This document shows positions 1-10,505 of a stretch of 64,000 nt of DNA, in pieces. The translations under genes were made by a program, and so were the position numbers. Position 1 is the stretch's first letter. The number at the start of each line of letters is the position of its first letter. This DNA comes from Pelobates cultripes (lineage: Eukaryota > Chordata > Amphibia > Anura > Pelobatidae), in the NCBI GenBank assembly GCA_933207985.1, contig OW240916.1:138102122-138166121 (forward strand). The letters are read 5' to 3'. The notes under the pieces were generated by a model, which was not told the DNA's origin, ran no database searches, and was given only the letters and a program-made list of their open reading frames with translations.

Positions 1-496
1 TATAGCGAGCTGTGGTGATTAGATTATGGTGCATGTAGTTAAATTTTAAAATTATTGGAAGAGACCACTCTATGAGATGGTTTAATATTGGTCAGTTAAA
101 CTACAGTCAGAAAAAGTCTTCTGAGAATAGAAATTAAACGGCTGGCTGACAGGTTTAGTCCATGATATTTCACTTCAGGAAGAATTAAATTTTTCTTCTG
201 ACAATGAAATTTTACTGCAAATCCAGGTTACTTGATGACAATTTCTGCCTTTTTTCTTTTAAATTGTATAATAGGAATATGCAGTACATTAACAGTATAG
301 TAAATTATACAGTCTTATTTCAGAAGCCATAAATTACAAAATATATAGAAAAAAAAATACAGATACTGCCTATATTGACACAACAGTAAAGAGAAAATGT
401 ACATGCATGTGCATCTTTGCATTTACATACATACACAAAGGGCTGCATTAAATTGATCTGTAAAAGGAATCTGATAAAACTAGCATTTTTTTTATC
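1..496. other. AT-rich stretch without a recognised feature
   Basis: The sequence is AT-rich with short A runs. No coding frame, inverted repeat or known repeat end could be recognised by eye. Confidence 0.5.
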
Positions 497-567
497 TTAA
501 CCCCTTAAGGACACGTGACATGTCATGATTCCCTTTTATTCCAGAAGTTTGGTCCTTAAGGGGTTAA
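497..567. mobile_element. Short palindromic TTAA-ended element
   Basis: The stretch opens with TTAACCCCTTAAGGAC and closes with the inverse, GTCCTTAAGGGGTTAA, so the ends form about 15 bp of near-perfect inverted repeat around a 40-bp core. It is too short to encode anything and is best read as a miniature inverted-repeat element. I recall this type as common in frog DNA. The next bases (564-590) look like the first 25 bp of the TTAA MITE family seen elsewhere in the window. Confidence 0.65.
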
Positions 568-618
568 AGGGATACTGTCATGCCTTAGATTAAATTTCAT
601 GTCAAAAAATGCAAAGTT

Positions 619-1000
619 ATGCACTTCGGGGTAAAGACTGCACAAGCAATTTACACCCCAAATGGTAGTGAATTAGGGATAACACATGATAATGATTTGG
701 GAATTGTTATAGACAGCAAATTAGGCAACAATATGCAATGTCAATTGACAGTTGCTAAAGCCAGTAAGGTATTGTCACGTTTAAATAGGGGCATTCATTC
801 TCAGGACGAGAATATAATTTTGCCTTTTTATAAATCATTGGTAAGACCACATCTTGAATATGCTGTGCAAATTTTGGGCACCTGTTCTAAATAAGAATGT
901 TATGGCACTAGAAAAAGTGCAGAGACGAGCTATAAAATTGAATTGATAAAGAGAATTAAGCATTTTAGTTATGAAGAAAGGTTAACAAATTTAAGTCTCT
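619..1000 (+). pseudogene. LINE reverse transcriptase remnant (C-terminal thumb region)
   Basis: The frame from 619 to 894 reads as the segment downstream of the RT catalytic core: a VMHFG-like start, the motif DLGIVIDSKL, then a KASKVLSRLNR helix and ILPFYKSLVRPHLEYA. These are conserved in CR1-type reverse transcriptases. The frame stops at 892; the expected continuation (LEKVQRRA...KL) is visible in another frame at about 905-940, so at least one frameshift has occurred. It is not functional. Confidence 0.75.
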
Positions 1001-1044
1001 TTAGTTTGGTAAAACAGTGCCTCACAGGTGATATAATGGCATTA

Positions 1045-1077
1045 TAGATATAGATATATATATATATATATATATAT
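1045..1077. repeat. (TA)n microsatellite inside the LINE remnant
   Basis: The sequence ATATAGATATAGATATAT passes into pure TA. It lies where the LINE normally has a short ATATATTCGGG-like segment, so it probably grew from the element's own sequence. Confidence 0.85.
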
Positions 1078-1530
1078 TCGGGTCAATACAAATCATTGTC
1101 TGGAAATCTGTTAATAAACAGGACTATATTTAGGACACAAGGTCACGTATTTAGAGTGGAATTAAGAAGATTTAGTCTAAGACTAAGGAAAGTAAAGTAA
1201 AGGGATTTTAACAATAAGAACAATAAGGATGTGGAATTCTCTGCCTGAACAGGTGGTCGATACACATGTTTAAAAAGCAATTGGAAAAATACTTGCAAAA
1301 ACATAATATACACGGATATAATTTTTAATTAGTGGTGTAATAGCTTCTTGATTGAATGAGATATCTGGCTGCCATGCTGGGGTCAAGAAGACATTTTCTT
1401 AGTTTGTTGCAAAATTGGATGCTCTTCAGACTTTTTTTTTTCCCCTTCTTTTGCATCAACAGCAAAACAGATGTGAGAAAGGCTGAACTTGATGGACGCA
1501 TGTCCCTTTTCAACTACTTAACTATGTAGC

Positions 1531-3030
1531 GTGCCCTTCGCTCTTCCACCACAATCTCCTTACTGAGGTAGATGTTACACTTCTGTAATACCCACCTCTG
1601 GTCCACATGCATTCCCCTTTAGTTCTTCTTTGACTTGCAGTGTCCCCAAGCAGGGCAAACATCATCAGTGACGCGGACGTGCTGGCTGACATCACTCCAT
1701 TCCTATACTCCCTAGCCAGCAATAGCAACGTTGGTAAGTGAGTTGAAATAGCAACCAAAGTACATGCGCTTTGGTTGCTGTGGATGGATAGCATCTGCTT
1801 TCCCTGTCTCTCAATATCTTGGCATTGAGTGTTTGCAGAGGAATTGAGAGTCAGATGTGATATTTTAAAATCTCCAAATCTATATGTTTGTAGGAACAGT
1901 GTATAGATTGAATTTAAAGCTCTTTTAAAGTGCTACAGTTATGGCAAAAGACAATTTCCCTTTCATTTTTAGGGCCTTAGCAGTATCGAAGGGGCCATTA
2001 CTTTAATGACTTAGTTGTAAGACATCCAGCAAGTTGAAGTCTGTGGTTATATGAACGTTAACATCACCAATGTACATGGTTGTCACTAAGGAGTCAAATG
2101 TTTTGTTATGAAAGAATGATTCCATTATTGGCCCTTAAAACTGGGTTGTCAGACTCAAGCCCACAGATCTTGTTGTATTATGAATGCAGTACATTATAGG
2201 AGTTGTACACTAAAACAAAATGGGGGCAGGATTTTGACAGACCTGCCTTTAAAATGTTTTTCAATGCTCCTAACACCATTAATATTAAAGCATGATCATA
2301 AAAAAGTTTAACACATGAAACAAAAAACAAACTAATATCAGGTAACCCCATTTCTTCCTCATCAGCCCCATATAGGAAAAAAAACAAACCACTTTTTCCT
2401 TAGAAGAAGACATCCTAAGTGTCAAAACGCTGTTGTGCTATCTGTTGGCCCAAATAAACAAACACACAGAAGTGCACTTAAATTCTCTCTTTTTATTTTA
2501 TGAGTTTAAGAGTTTATAACATTTCTATTGGATTTAGCACAATCAAGTTTAACTACGCATTTCCCATTTTGTTGTGAGTGTTGCTTTTGGGAAATCTTGG
2601 TCAGTGAACTTGATCTTCAGACATGACAGATAGGACTGCATGAACAAGAGGAAAAGCTAATGAAGTAAGTCGGATTCAGAACCTTTAAAAAATGCATGTT
2701 TGTGCTCTTCCACTTTTTGATTAAAACTTGTCCCAGGTGTACACTGGCTGTGTTCGGCAGGAAGGTTCTACAAATATAACATTCAAGTATGATCACTTTA
2801 ATAAAATATTGTCTGTAAATTATTTTATTTTATTCCATTTGGAGTATCAGAGAAAAGATTTTGTTACTTATCTACAATTGCTCTATAACTATTCTGGCTT
2901 GCAATGTCTAAAATGTTTATATTTTGCAAACAAGAAAAGAATGAGGTTTTTTTTTTTTCTTGTTGTCAAATAAAAAGGGGGAGAGGGTACAGAAAGGAAA
3001 AAAGGAGGGGGTGGGAGGGGTACTGAATAG
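1531..3030. other. Unassigned intergenic sequence; possible Penelope-like tail near 2400-2470
   Basis: No coding signal is seen. At about 2401-2465 there is a segment with GAAGAAGACATCC, CAAAACGCTGTTG and then CAAATAAACAAACAC. This resembles the common 'GAAACGC...AAATAAA' segment of frog repeats often linked with Penelope elements; that is a weak match from memory. A polypurine G-rich stretch lies at 2970-3022. Confidence 0.4.
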
Positions 3031-3120
3031 AGTTGAGCGACCCCAGACTAACGTTTATTGGACCCCGGACCCGAACACGGACATATCACTGTATGTTCGG
3101 GTTGGAGTTCGGTGTTCGGC

Positions 3121-3215
3121 CATTTAAACATAGAATGTGACGGCAGATAAGAACCATTCGGCCCATCTAGTCTGCCCAATTTTCTAAATACTTTCATTAG
3201 TCCCTGACCTTATCT
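3121..3215 (-). mobile_element. CR1-type LINE 3' tail fragment
   Basis: The stretch from AACATAGAATGTGACGGCAG to the region around 3215 is the reverse complement of the 3' end of the LINE at 56180-57385 (compare 57290-57375). Only the tail is left, so this is a strongly 5'-truncated copy in the opposite orientation to the larger one. Confidence 0.85.
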
Positions 3216-3416
3216 TATAGTTAGGATCAGGGAGGGAGCAGGGTGCAAAAGCGGAGCGGCCGTCCTCTAGCACTTGTCGGCATGTATTATCTTTAGAATT
3301 CCCACAGTTATCCAAGTAACAGTTGAAGCGATAAAAAAGTTGAAGCGATAAAAAGAACCATAACAGATTTAACGAGCCATTCACAGTTTTGCAGTCCGGT
3401 GACCGGGACCCAGACA

Positions 3417-3620
3417 CTGTCTGGGTGTCTGTCAGACGACCGGGACCCAGTATGCCTGATTTAGAAGTTAGGAGTCACAGTGTGCAATGGATTAGCAGGG
3501 TCTGGTGCAGGGTAACCGCATGCCCCCTGGTGTTGAGCACCAGCGTTTGTGTGGCCACATACTAAGACCCTGATGCAGCTTCAGTGAAAAGAGTACTGGA
3601 TACCAGAAGCCATCACCAGA
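3417..3620. mobile_element. Internally deleted copy of the LTR-like element seen at 59157-60083
   Basis: The text GCACCAGCGTTTGTGTGGCC near 3536-3555 matches 59336-59355, and AAAAGAGTACTGGATACCAG near 3586-3605 matches 60021-60040. In the larger copy these lie about 670 bp apart; here they are about 30 bp apart, so the middle has been lost. The copy ends against an hAT transposase fragment. Confidence 0.7.
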
Positions 3621-3679
3621 CTGATCCGCAACTTGGAACAGGATGTGACATTCACTGTAGCGACTGTGCACACTTTCTG

Positions 3680-3890
3680 TGTTCTCACCCTGCTGCTGCT
3701 CGCCTGTCTGCGCTGCAGCATAACTTTGGCCTTCCCGCTCACTGCCTCATATGCGACGTGCCCACAAGGTGGAACTCCACCTTGCACATGCTGGAGAGAC
3801 TGTTTGAGCAGCAGCAGGCAATAGTGAAGTTTCAGCTGCAGCATGCACGGGTCACTGGCTCTGCACCAGACTTCCCTCCAATTGATCAGA
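3680..3890 (+). pseudogene. hAT (BED-type) transposase fragment
   Basis: The frame contains LSALQHNFGLPAH followed by CDVPTRWNSTLHMLERL, the well-known motif of hAT-superfamily transposases just after the first part of the catalytic RNase-H-like fold. About 65 residues are recognisable (roughly 3685-3885); the sequence before and after does not continue the protein. No terminal repeats could be tied to it. In principle it could derive from a domesticated ZBED-like gene, but without intron or exon structure a transposon scrap is much more likely. Confidence 0.75.
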
Positions 3891-4097
3891 GTTATAGGAT
3901 TTCAAGTGGACTCATTACAATTACAGGGCCTCTAAAGAGCCCTGTATTGTTATTTGTCGTCACTACCTTCCCGCGTCGGGAGTGGGTCATTTGCGGGCCG
4001 TCTGTGCGTCATATGTCCCTCATCCTCACCGCATCTCCAGCATGAATGTTGAACATTTGAGAATATCCTATGGAGTCTGCTAGGTGTCAGATATCAT

Positions 4098-5080
4098 CTA
4101 TATATCTATATATAATAGTTTTCTTTGCGCCTCAATATGTGAGTAGCATTGAGTGATGTCTTTCAAGGCATTAATAGAGGAAATCCATTCTGTTTCGGTC
4201 AGGGTAACATTAGTTTTTTTGGCCCATTGGGTCATAAGTAGGTGGATTACGTGGGATTCCTCGCATGATGGCTCTTGTGCAGGTTGAGAATGATTTGTGT
4301 TTAGTGGGCGTTTTATGGCATCTTTCATAAATTATATTAACATTAGTAAAAAGGGGGATGGACATTTCAGCCCTGGTGTATACATGTGTTGGGATAATGC
4401 TAATGTTAAATTGTAGATATGGGAACAGAAAAGAGTTCGGTAAGTTGTGTTCTTTTTGTAAGTCTGCCTTGTTTTTCTTTGGTTTTTACTATATATATTG
4501 GGGCAGATGGGTACTGTAGTCGTTGCTGCCGCCCAGGAGTGATGGGAGTGAGTGCAGGACTTATCTTTCTGTATTTGTATTCACTTTTTGTATCACACAG
4601 CTTTGTAACAATGCTGCCACCCATCAAATGTGTTCCCTATTAAGGGTTAATAACTATATAGGGGTGTATATAAAAAATACCCCTCTCTGTCTCATTAGAG
4701 ATATCTTTTCCAGAAGCTCAAGGAAGCGAGGTTAAGAGTCAGTGTAGGACCCGCTTAGGGGGGTCTGGCTTGACGTTGGCAGGTGGGCATTCCCTTCAAT
4801 GGCCATTGGAGTAACTAAATGACTTCCATTTGTTTAAATATACATAGGGATTAACCCATTGAACCCATTGAAACGTTTGGCAAGGGGTATGTAACCTCAC
4901 TGCTGCTTCCAGATGGGTAGCTTTATAGTAAGCATATATGTTAGGTAGGCTTATCCCTCCTTTGCAAGAGATGCGCAGGGAGCCTCGGTCTACAGGAGTC
5001 CCATATGAAAGCTGAGAAAAGCGTTTGTATTTGTTTGCAGAATGATAGGGGTGCACATATTGGTAACATGTGGAAGACAT
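4098..5080 (-). pseudogene. L1 ORF2 C-terminal remnants
   Basis: The minus frame 5080-4796 contains CKGGISLPNIYAYYKATHLE, the conserved segment after the RT domain in L1 ORF2. The frame 4328-4098 contains CYSHIEAQRKLLY, which resembles the region before the cysteine-rich end. The frames in between carry stops and shifts. Confidence 0.65.
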
Positions 5081-5199
5081 AAAGGATCTTCGGGAGTATG
5101 ACCATTTTAATTGTGTTCATTTTCCCTAGCCACGATATTTTTACTGATTTCCATTAAAGGAATTTTTCTTTACACATTGTGATCAGTGGTTTAAAATGA

Positions 5200-5870
5200 T
5201 AATTAAACGTCAGCCTTCTGAGCCACTTTTATTCCCAGATATGTGATGTGTTTAGTTCTCCAGTCAAATGTATGGGATTGTTGAAGGGTATGTACTGTTT
5301 GTGTAGGGAGGCATATTGGTAGTGCCTGTGTCTTGTTCTGATTTAATTTACAGTGAGTGACTGTACCGTATGTTTCCAGAAGGGATTGGAGTGCTAGTAG
5401 GGGTGTTTCCACTTTGCTCAACGTTAATAAAATATCGTCAGTGAATAAGGACAGCCGATATTCTTTATCAATGGTAATCCCCCTAATTTCCATTTGGGAT
5501 CTGATTTTATGCGCTAAAGGTTCCAGTGATAATATAAACAAAAGTGGGGATAGAGGGCACTCCTGTCTGGTACGTTTGTGATGTTGAACGGTGTGGAGAC
5601 AAACCCTATGTTAGAAACCTAGGCTTTTGGGTCATTGTAAAGGGCCATAGTGTCTGCAATACAGGATAGGGGAAAGTCAAAAGACAACAACACCTGTTCC
5701 ATGTATTTCCAACTTAACCTGTCGAAGGCCTTCTCCGCATCTACTGCTAGGAGAAGACCTTTGCTTTGCCCAAATTTATGTGAGATAATATATTCATTAT
5801 TTTCCTGGTGTTATCGAAGCCTTGTCTACTTTTCGCAAATCCTGACTGGTTGTGGTGTGTAATTCTTCTA
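5200..5870 (-). pseudogene. L1 ORF2 reverse transcriptase remnant
   Basis: The minus frame from 5541 to 5203 reads FILSLEPLAHKIRS, then SLFTDDILLTL and CKLNQNKTQALPI. The catalytic box expected as FADD is FTDD here, so the alanine has changed, but both aspartates remain. The next segment, ending HITYLGIKV, is the usual follow-on in L1. Upstream, pieces of RT motifs (DNTRKIMNILS and ECPLSPLLF-like) can be found only by changing frame several times around 5560-5860. Confidence 0.8.
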
Positions 5871-6615
5871 TGAAGGGTTCAGGAATTAGTGGAATTCATG
5901 ACTCTATGAGCACTATCGTAGATGTTGTTTGGAGAGTATTGGGTGGGTGGGGGAGGTAGGGCCCAAGGCCAACAAGGATAGGGGAAAAACTTATGTACAT
6001 AGAACCATCTAAGACAGCGCTATAGCGCTTTGATTGTGGGGACATGGCTCCTGGGAGCCTGTGGGGGGTGGAAAACCTCTGGGTGTGTGACCCAGTTTTT
6101 ATGCATATCAATTTAAGGCAGTGAACTGTTCATGTTGACGGCCCTTGGTCCCATGTCATCTGAGCTCATGTGTGCCTAGTGCCAGAGGACCGAGGCCCCC
6201 ACAATGCATGCATCACGAACAGAAAGAATAAACATATACATTTAAACAGTATAAAAGTAAAAGTAAAATGATTCCACAACTATGGGAACCTCTGTGGGTA
6301 GTATTATACCTGTTGGTTAGTACAACCTATCATTGGGGCCAATTGCGGTGCGGCCCCGGTCCGTTCGGTTTCTGCTTGCAACTATCAAGTGCAATAGATA
6401 AGTTGCATTAATGGACGTTGGCCCTGCAGCATCTGCGCCTAAATGCACATAGTGCCAAAGGGTCAAGGCTCCCCATGTGTTTAAATAATAAAATTAAGTA
6501 ACATTAATTGCGAGAAATTATAGAACAAAACAGAAAACTAAATCCACAGCACTGGGGATCGCTGCTGGTGAAATTTTTTGCCATGAGTTGGCTGATAGTG
6601 TGAGTGGAGCGTTAG

Positions 6616-7400
6616 TCACTTAGCTCTAGCCACAGTGTTCCAGTCATTAGAAATCTTGGTAGGGGAAGTCGGTATGCCCTTCTGGTGTTCAAGATTTTCT
6701 GGGAAGGTTACAGGAATCTTCCATTCCGTAAGAAGGCAACAACCTTCTTCTAGGCTGGTAATGTGGCTGTCAACTCTATTGCAACTTGTCATCAGACGGG
6801 TTGGAAATCCCCAGCGGTATAAGATGTTAGCCTCTCTCAAGGCCTTCATGATGGATGCAAAGCCTTTGTGTTTCAGCAGTGTTGCCACTGAGAGGTCTGT
6901 GAACAATTTCACTCCCGCAAAGCGGTCAGGTAGAGAGGGATGAAGCCTTGCTGCTTGCATGATCTTCCCTTTGGTAGTTTAATAGTGCAATTTCGTGATG
7001 ACATCCCTAGAGGTCGAGGGTGGTAAGTGTTTCGGCTTTCGCAGCCTGTGAATTCAATCCATTAGTACAAACTGCTCAGCAATCTTTGGCACCAAGGCCT
7101 GGAAGAGGTCTTTCACATATGCCTGTAAGGCGTGCAGCAGCACCACTTCTGGGATGCCGTGGATGCATATGTTACTATGCCGGTCTCTATCCTCATGATC
7201 GGCTGTTTTGTCTGTGAGGCGTTCTACTTTGGAGCTCAGCTCTACATAGGTGTCTGCCATTGTATTGTGTGCTGAGATGAGTTCCTCTGTCTTATCTTTT
7301 AAATGAGAGGTTCTGTCCACTAGCGCTTGTATATCAGCTCTGATATCTCAGGCTACTTTAGATATCTCTGTTTATAGTGAAGCCCTTAGTTCCTGGAGCA
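6616..7400 (-). pseudogene. L1 ORF1 remnant
   Basis: The minus frame 7320-7054 is a heptad-rich coiled coil (LKDKTEELISAHNTMADTYV) leading to RHSNICIHGIPE, the start of the ORF1 RRM-like domain in L1. The second frame, 6960-6616, reads GVKLFTDLSVATL followed by ANILYRWGFPTRL, the C-terminal RNA-binding part. A shift separates them. The coiled coil continues upstream beyond 7320 with stops. Confidence 0.75.
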
Positions 7401-7735
7401 TTTTGTGCACTGACAAATCAGTGGTAGGTGCAGAGGTTGGCATCGATATTGAGGTGTTATTGCTCTGATCATGAGGCGGGCGATCGCAGTGATCCAGCAC
7501 TATCTTGACTTTGCGTGCGTGGCAAGGTCAGGGCTGAAACTTAGAGCGCTGGCTGTTTATTCTTCAATTTTTTTTGTCGATTTGGATGCCGTACCTGTTC
7601 AGTATATTGGGAGTATGTGGGTCAGTAGTTTTATTGCTGTAATTGCGCTTCTAATTGCTAAGTTGGGTCTGTTTTCCTAAGAGCTAGAAACTCACACATC
7701 CATCTCGGTGAGTCTCCTGACCACAACCCCCCAGT

Positions 7736-8000
7736 CAATCTCTTTTTATTAAACTTGTTTTTGTTCTCATATTAGTGCATGGTTGGATACAGAAATAAAG
7801 AGTTGGGTTTGCACATAACTTATATACATGCGTTACCATTTGTCAGAATATTAGTATGTATCACAGTAGTGACAACCTAACATTGATATTTAATCATTAG
7901 GGTATGTATTATATGAGGAGGGCAGCCATATAGTGCCTATGGGCAGTAGTGTATCCCGTTCGGGACGATATTGTCTGGCTGTCTTCTAAATGTACCCCTA
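7736..8000 (-). mobile_element. Possible LINE 3' tail (minus strand)
   Basis: The stretch starts with CTCTTTTTATTAAACTTG, which on the minus strand is an A-rich end with AATAAA-like sequence. Similar minus-strand tails begin near 14605 and 62080. It abuts the 5' end of the L1 above, so the L1 may have inserted next to an older tail. Confidence 0.35.
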
Positions 8001-8065
8001 ACCAAGGTGGTGGCGGGGGGTTGTGTGTGTGGGTTGCGATATGGGTGTGGTATCACACCTTAGTG

Positions 8066-8178
8066 CAGGGGTAGGCCTTCAGCACTCCAGATGTGATGGA
8101 CTACATCTATGACGCTGGCAAAGCATCATGGGAGGTGTAGTCCAAAACATCTGCAGTGCCGAAGGTTGCCTATCCCTG
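8066..8178. mobile_element. 113-bp hAT MITE with 8-bp target duplication
   Basis: The element begins CAGGGGTAGGCCTTCAGC and ends with the inverse, GAAGGTTGCCTATCCCTG. Nearly the whole element is palindromic. The flanks are CCTTAGTG (8058-8065) and CCTTAATG (8179-8186), an 8-bp duplication with one mismatch, which is the hallmark of hAT transposition. There is no coding capacity. Confidence 0.9.
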
Positions 8179-8219
8179 CCTTAATGTATGGGCAGTGCCC
8201 TGTTATCTGATAGCCGGAA

Positions 8220-8600
8220 CACATTTTTGTTTATTTTTTATTTAAACAGTTCTTAATCTTTGCTCTTGTCCAGAGCATTTTACAATTTATGCACATATAA
8301 CAATGTAAATATAATATATAATATACATATATTGTACCACTGAGACATAGGGGAGCTTGTGGTATACATCCCAGGTGGTTGATGATTGCTAGCTATGCTG
8401 CCCAGTCATTAAATCAATAGAGGAGGGGGGGACCTGCCACAACTCCCATGTGCCCAGATAGTGGGGTACCTAATTAAATAATAGAGTGTGGGGACAGATA
8501 TATGAGGTAAGAGGACCATGCTTTAACAAGCTTACAGTCTAGGAGACTATACACATGACAGCTAATAAACAAATGTAACCACTTTTCACTAAGACAATTG
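8220..8600. repeat. Unclassified dispersed repeat fragments
   Basis: The phrase AGCTTACAGTCTAGGA near 8528 recurs in changed form near 10573 and 28553, together with nearby text. These look like copies of one dispersed frog repeat, but no ends can be set. Confidence 0.4.
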
Positions 8601-8824
8601 TAAATGCTGATTCTTGGTTCACTTTCTTGTGTTCTTGACATACTCTCTAATAATATTTTGAAGCCTATTTGCTCTAAACACAAGTTTAATTTCATTCAGT
8701 TGTAGGTAACTACATATGGAATAGTCTAGAAAGATTCACTACTGTCACAGTCAGGGCAGTTTTACAGAATAGATGAAGTGAATTGTGGAACTAAATTTCA
8801 ATGCTTATCTACCCACCTGTCCAT

Positions 8825-9343
8825 TTAAAGGGACACTATAGTCACCAGAACAACTACAGCTTAATGTAGTTGTTCTGGTGAGTATAACTATTGTATGCAG
8901 GCGTTTTCATGAAAACACTGCCTTTTCAGAGAAAAGGCAGTGTTTACATTGCCCCTTGGGAAACCTCCAAGTGGCCACTCCTCAGATGGCCATTGAAGGG
9001 GCTTCCTGGCTCAGTGTTGCACAGTAGGCAGCAGTGCCATTCAGCATCTCCACGCTCTGCATGGGGACACTGAATTTTCCTCATAGAGATGCATTGATTC
9101 AATGCACCTCTATGAGGAGGTGCTGATTGGCCAAAACTGTGTTTGGCATCGCCCCTTGACGATTTTAGCCAATAAAATTATTTCCCCATGGGCTTAAAAT
9201 CAGCAATTCTGATGTTACCGAGGGTAATACTATGCTGTCTAAGGTGAGTTTTATTAACTTTTAAGGAGGTTAAGGGGGGGCAAGCCACCTAAATGGTGGG
9301 GTTTGCACTACAGGGTCAGGAATACATGTTTGTGTTCCTTTAA
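8825..9343. mobile_element. TTAA MITE (piggyBac-like), copy 1
   Basis: The copy is flanked by TTAA at both ends (8825-8828 and 9340-9343). It begins AAGGGACACTATAGTCACC and ends in GTCAGGAATACATG...TTCCTTTAA. The left end contains a perfect 16-bp stem (8843-8858 with 8865-8880). TTAA target sites are typical of piggyBac. There is no coding frame of note; the open frame across 8891-9073 is incidental. This is the fullest copy and serves as the reference for the family in this window. Confidence 0.85.
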
Positions 9344-10045
9344 TCATTAAATTGAAATGCTTTTTCTCAATTTATTACGTTACCTTGTAAGGAGATGGTC
9401 GTGTCTAGCCTACCTAACAGTTAACTTGTTTCAAGAAATCTTCTATGATCTCATCTAATGTAAAATCAGAAAACCAGAAGCCACAATCAATTTGATTCTA
9501 TTCCTGGTTGGTAGAATTACTTTTAGTTCTAAAATAACTTATTTAGAGTTTTCTGACAGTGTTCTTCAGTTTGTGCATGCCCGAGGTAAATCACCAAAGA
9601 GAAAGGGAACCAATGTACAGACCCAAATATGTATAGACATATAAAGACATGTATAAAGATTCCAGGTGGTGAGACCTCCGTACATACCAAGAAATCAAAA
9701 TTGGGCTCACATAGGGTTCAAATGTTTTTTTCTTGGAATGAGAGAGCAACATTACAGCCCTATAAAGGGCTTAAACATACTTGTTTCATCCCAAGGATAT
9801 GACATATGCGAGCCTGATCCTTTTTTGTTCTGCTACAGTTTATACATGTGATGGAAAAGAGAATGTGTTTACGTTAAACATGTTTTTTAGATAATTTTCA
9901 TTTTACCTCAAGCCACTAGAGGCCACTAGCTGCATTGATAATCAATGTTACACAGCTAAACATTATAGAACTGTAACAGCAAGAGAAAGACATTCTTCCA
10001 GCTTAGAGTTTGAGTAGTGAAATTATTAAGCAGCATCACTAACAC
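9344..10045. other. Unassigned AT-rich sequence
   Basis: No coding or repeat structure can be supported. A short ATT/GTT microsatellite and a frog repeat follow. Confidence 0.45.
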
Positions 10046-10054
10046 AATTAACTA

Positions 10055-10147
10055 AATATGTTGTTGTTATTATTATTATTATTGTTGTTGCTATTATTAT
10101 TATTGGTATTTATGTGGTGCCACCTTATTCCACAGTGCTTTATAATA
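10055..10147 (+). repeat. ATT/GTT microsatellite with dispersed-repeat start
   Basis: TTATTATTATTATTG-type triplets are followed by GGTATTTATGTGGTGCC and TTCCACAGTGCTTTATAAT. This resembles the common frog sequence of the form 'TTATATAGCGCC...TTCCGCAGCGCTTTACAAT'. That name-free match is from memory. Confidence 0.6.
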
Positions 10148-10155
10148 ACGCTTTA

Positions 10156-10505
10156 TTAAAGAGACACTATATGCACCCAGACCAGTTCATCTCATTGTAG
10201 TGGTATAGGTGCAGTGTCCCTGTCTAACTTAGTTCTGAAATGTAAAACATTGCAGTTTTGGAAAATGTAAAACATTGTAGTACTAAGACAGCCTCTAGTG
10301 GCTGTCTACCAGCTGTCAATGCATGTTAGGTCAATCCATGGGATGAAGTCAGAGGAGGAGGAGGTAAAGCGCTGACCTGGCGCTGCAATTGGTTGAATAA
10401 ATATAATTTTTTTTAACCCTTTATGTACTGCAAGGGGTGCCATGAGGGTGGAGGGACAGGATCACTATAGAAATTTGTATTCCTAACAACATAGAATCCC
10501 TTTAA
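10156..10505. mobile_element. TTAA MITE, copy 2 (divergent subtype)
   Basis: TTAA occurs at 10156 and 10502. The left end AAGAGACACTATATGCACCC and the right end CATAGAATCCCTTTAA match the family outline, but the interior differs from copy 1. It includes a block with CTCTAGTGGCTG that is also found in the copies at 13311 and 49808. Confidence 0.75.

Larger units (their letters stand above)
590..1530 (+). mobile_element. CR1-type LINE, 3' part (5' truncated)
   Basis: A degenerate reverse-transcriptase C-terminal region is followed by the typical tail of a frog LINE, whose last recognisable part is GAACTTGATGGACGCATGTC near 1488-1507 and a run ending in ACTATGTA at 1529. It belongs to the CR1/Rex1-like group judging from the motifs ILPFYKSLVRPHLEYA and, further on, FSLVKQCLTGDIM. 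The 5' part, with the endonuclease and the FADD box, is missing. It is interrupted by a TA microsatellite at about 1045-1077. Confidence 0.7.
4098..7735 (-). mobile_element. Decayed L1 LINE, nearly full span but endonuclease missing
   Basis: On the minus strand the order of an L1 element can be followed: a leader and ORF1 (7735-6616), then reverse transcriptase of ORF2 (about 5870-5200), then C-terminal ORF2 pieces (5080-4796 and 4328-4098). The 750 bp between ORF1 and the RT is too short for the endonuclease plus linker, so a large internal deletion is likely. In that gap two related segments occur (about 6140-6200 and 6420-6480, both containing TAGTGCCA and a AAGGCCCC-like end), perhaps a local duplication. 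All frames are broken. Confidence 0.75.

Noticed and set aside
3680..3890. Possible domesticated ZBED-like host gene
   Set aside because: Only about 65 transposase residues remain, without a continuing frame or splice structure; a decayed hAT transposon is the simpler reading.
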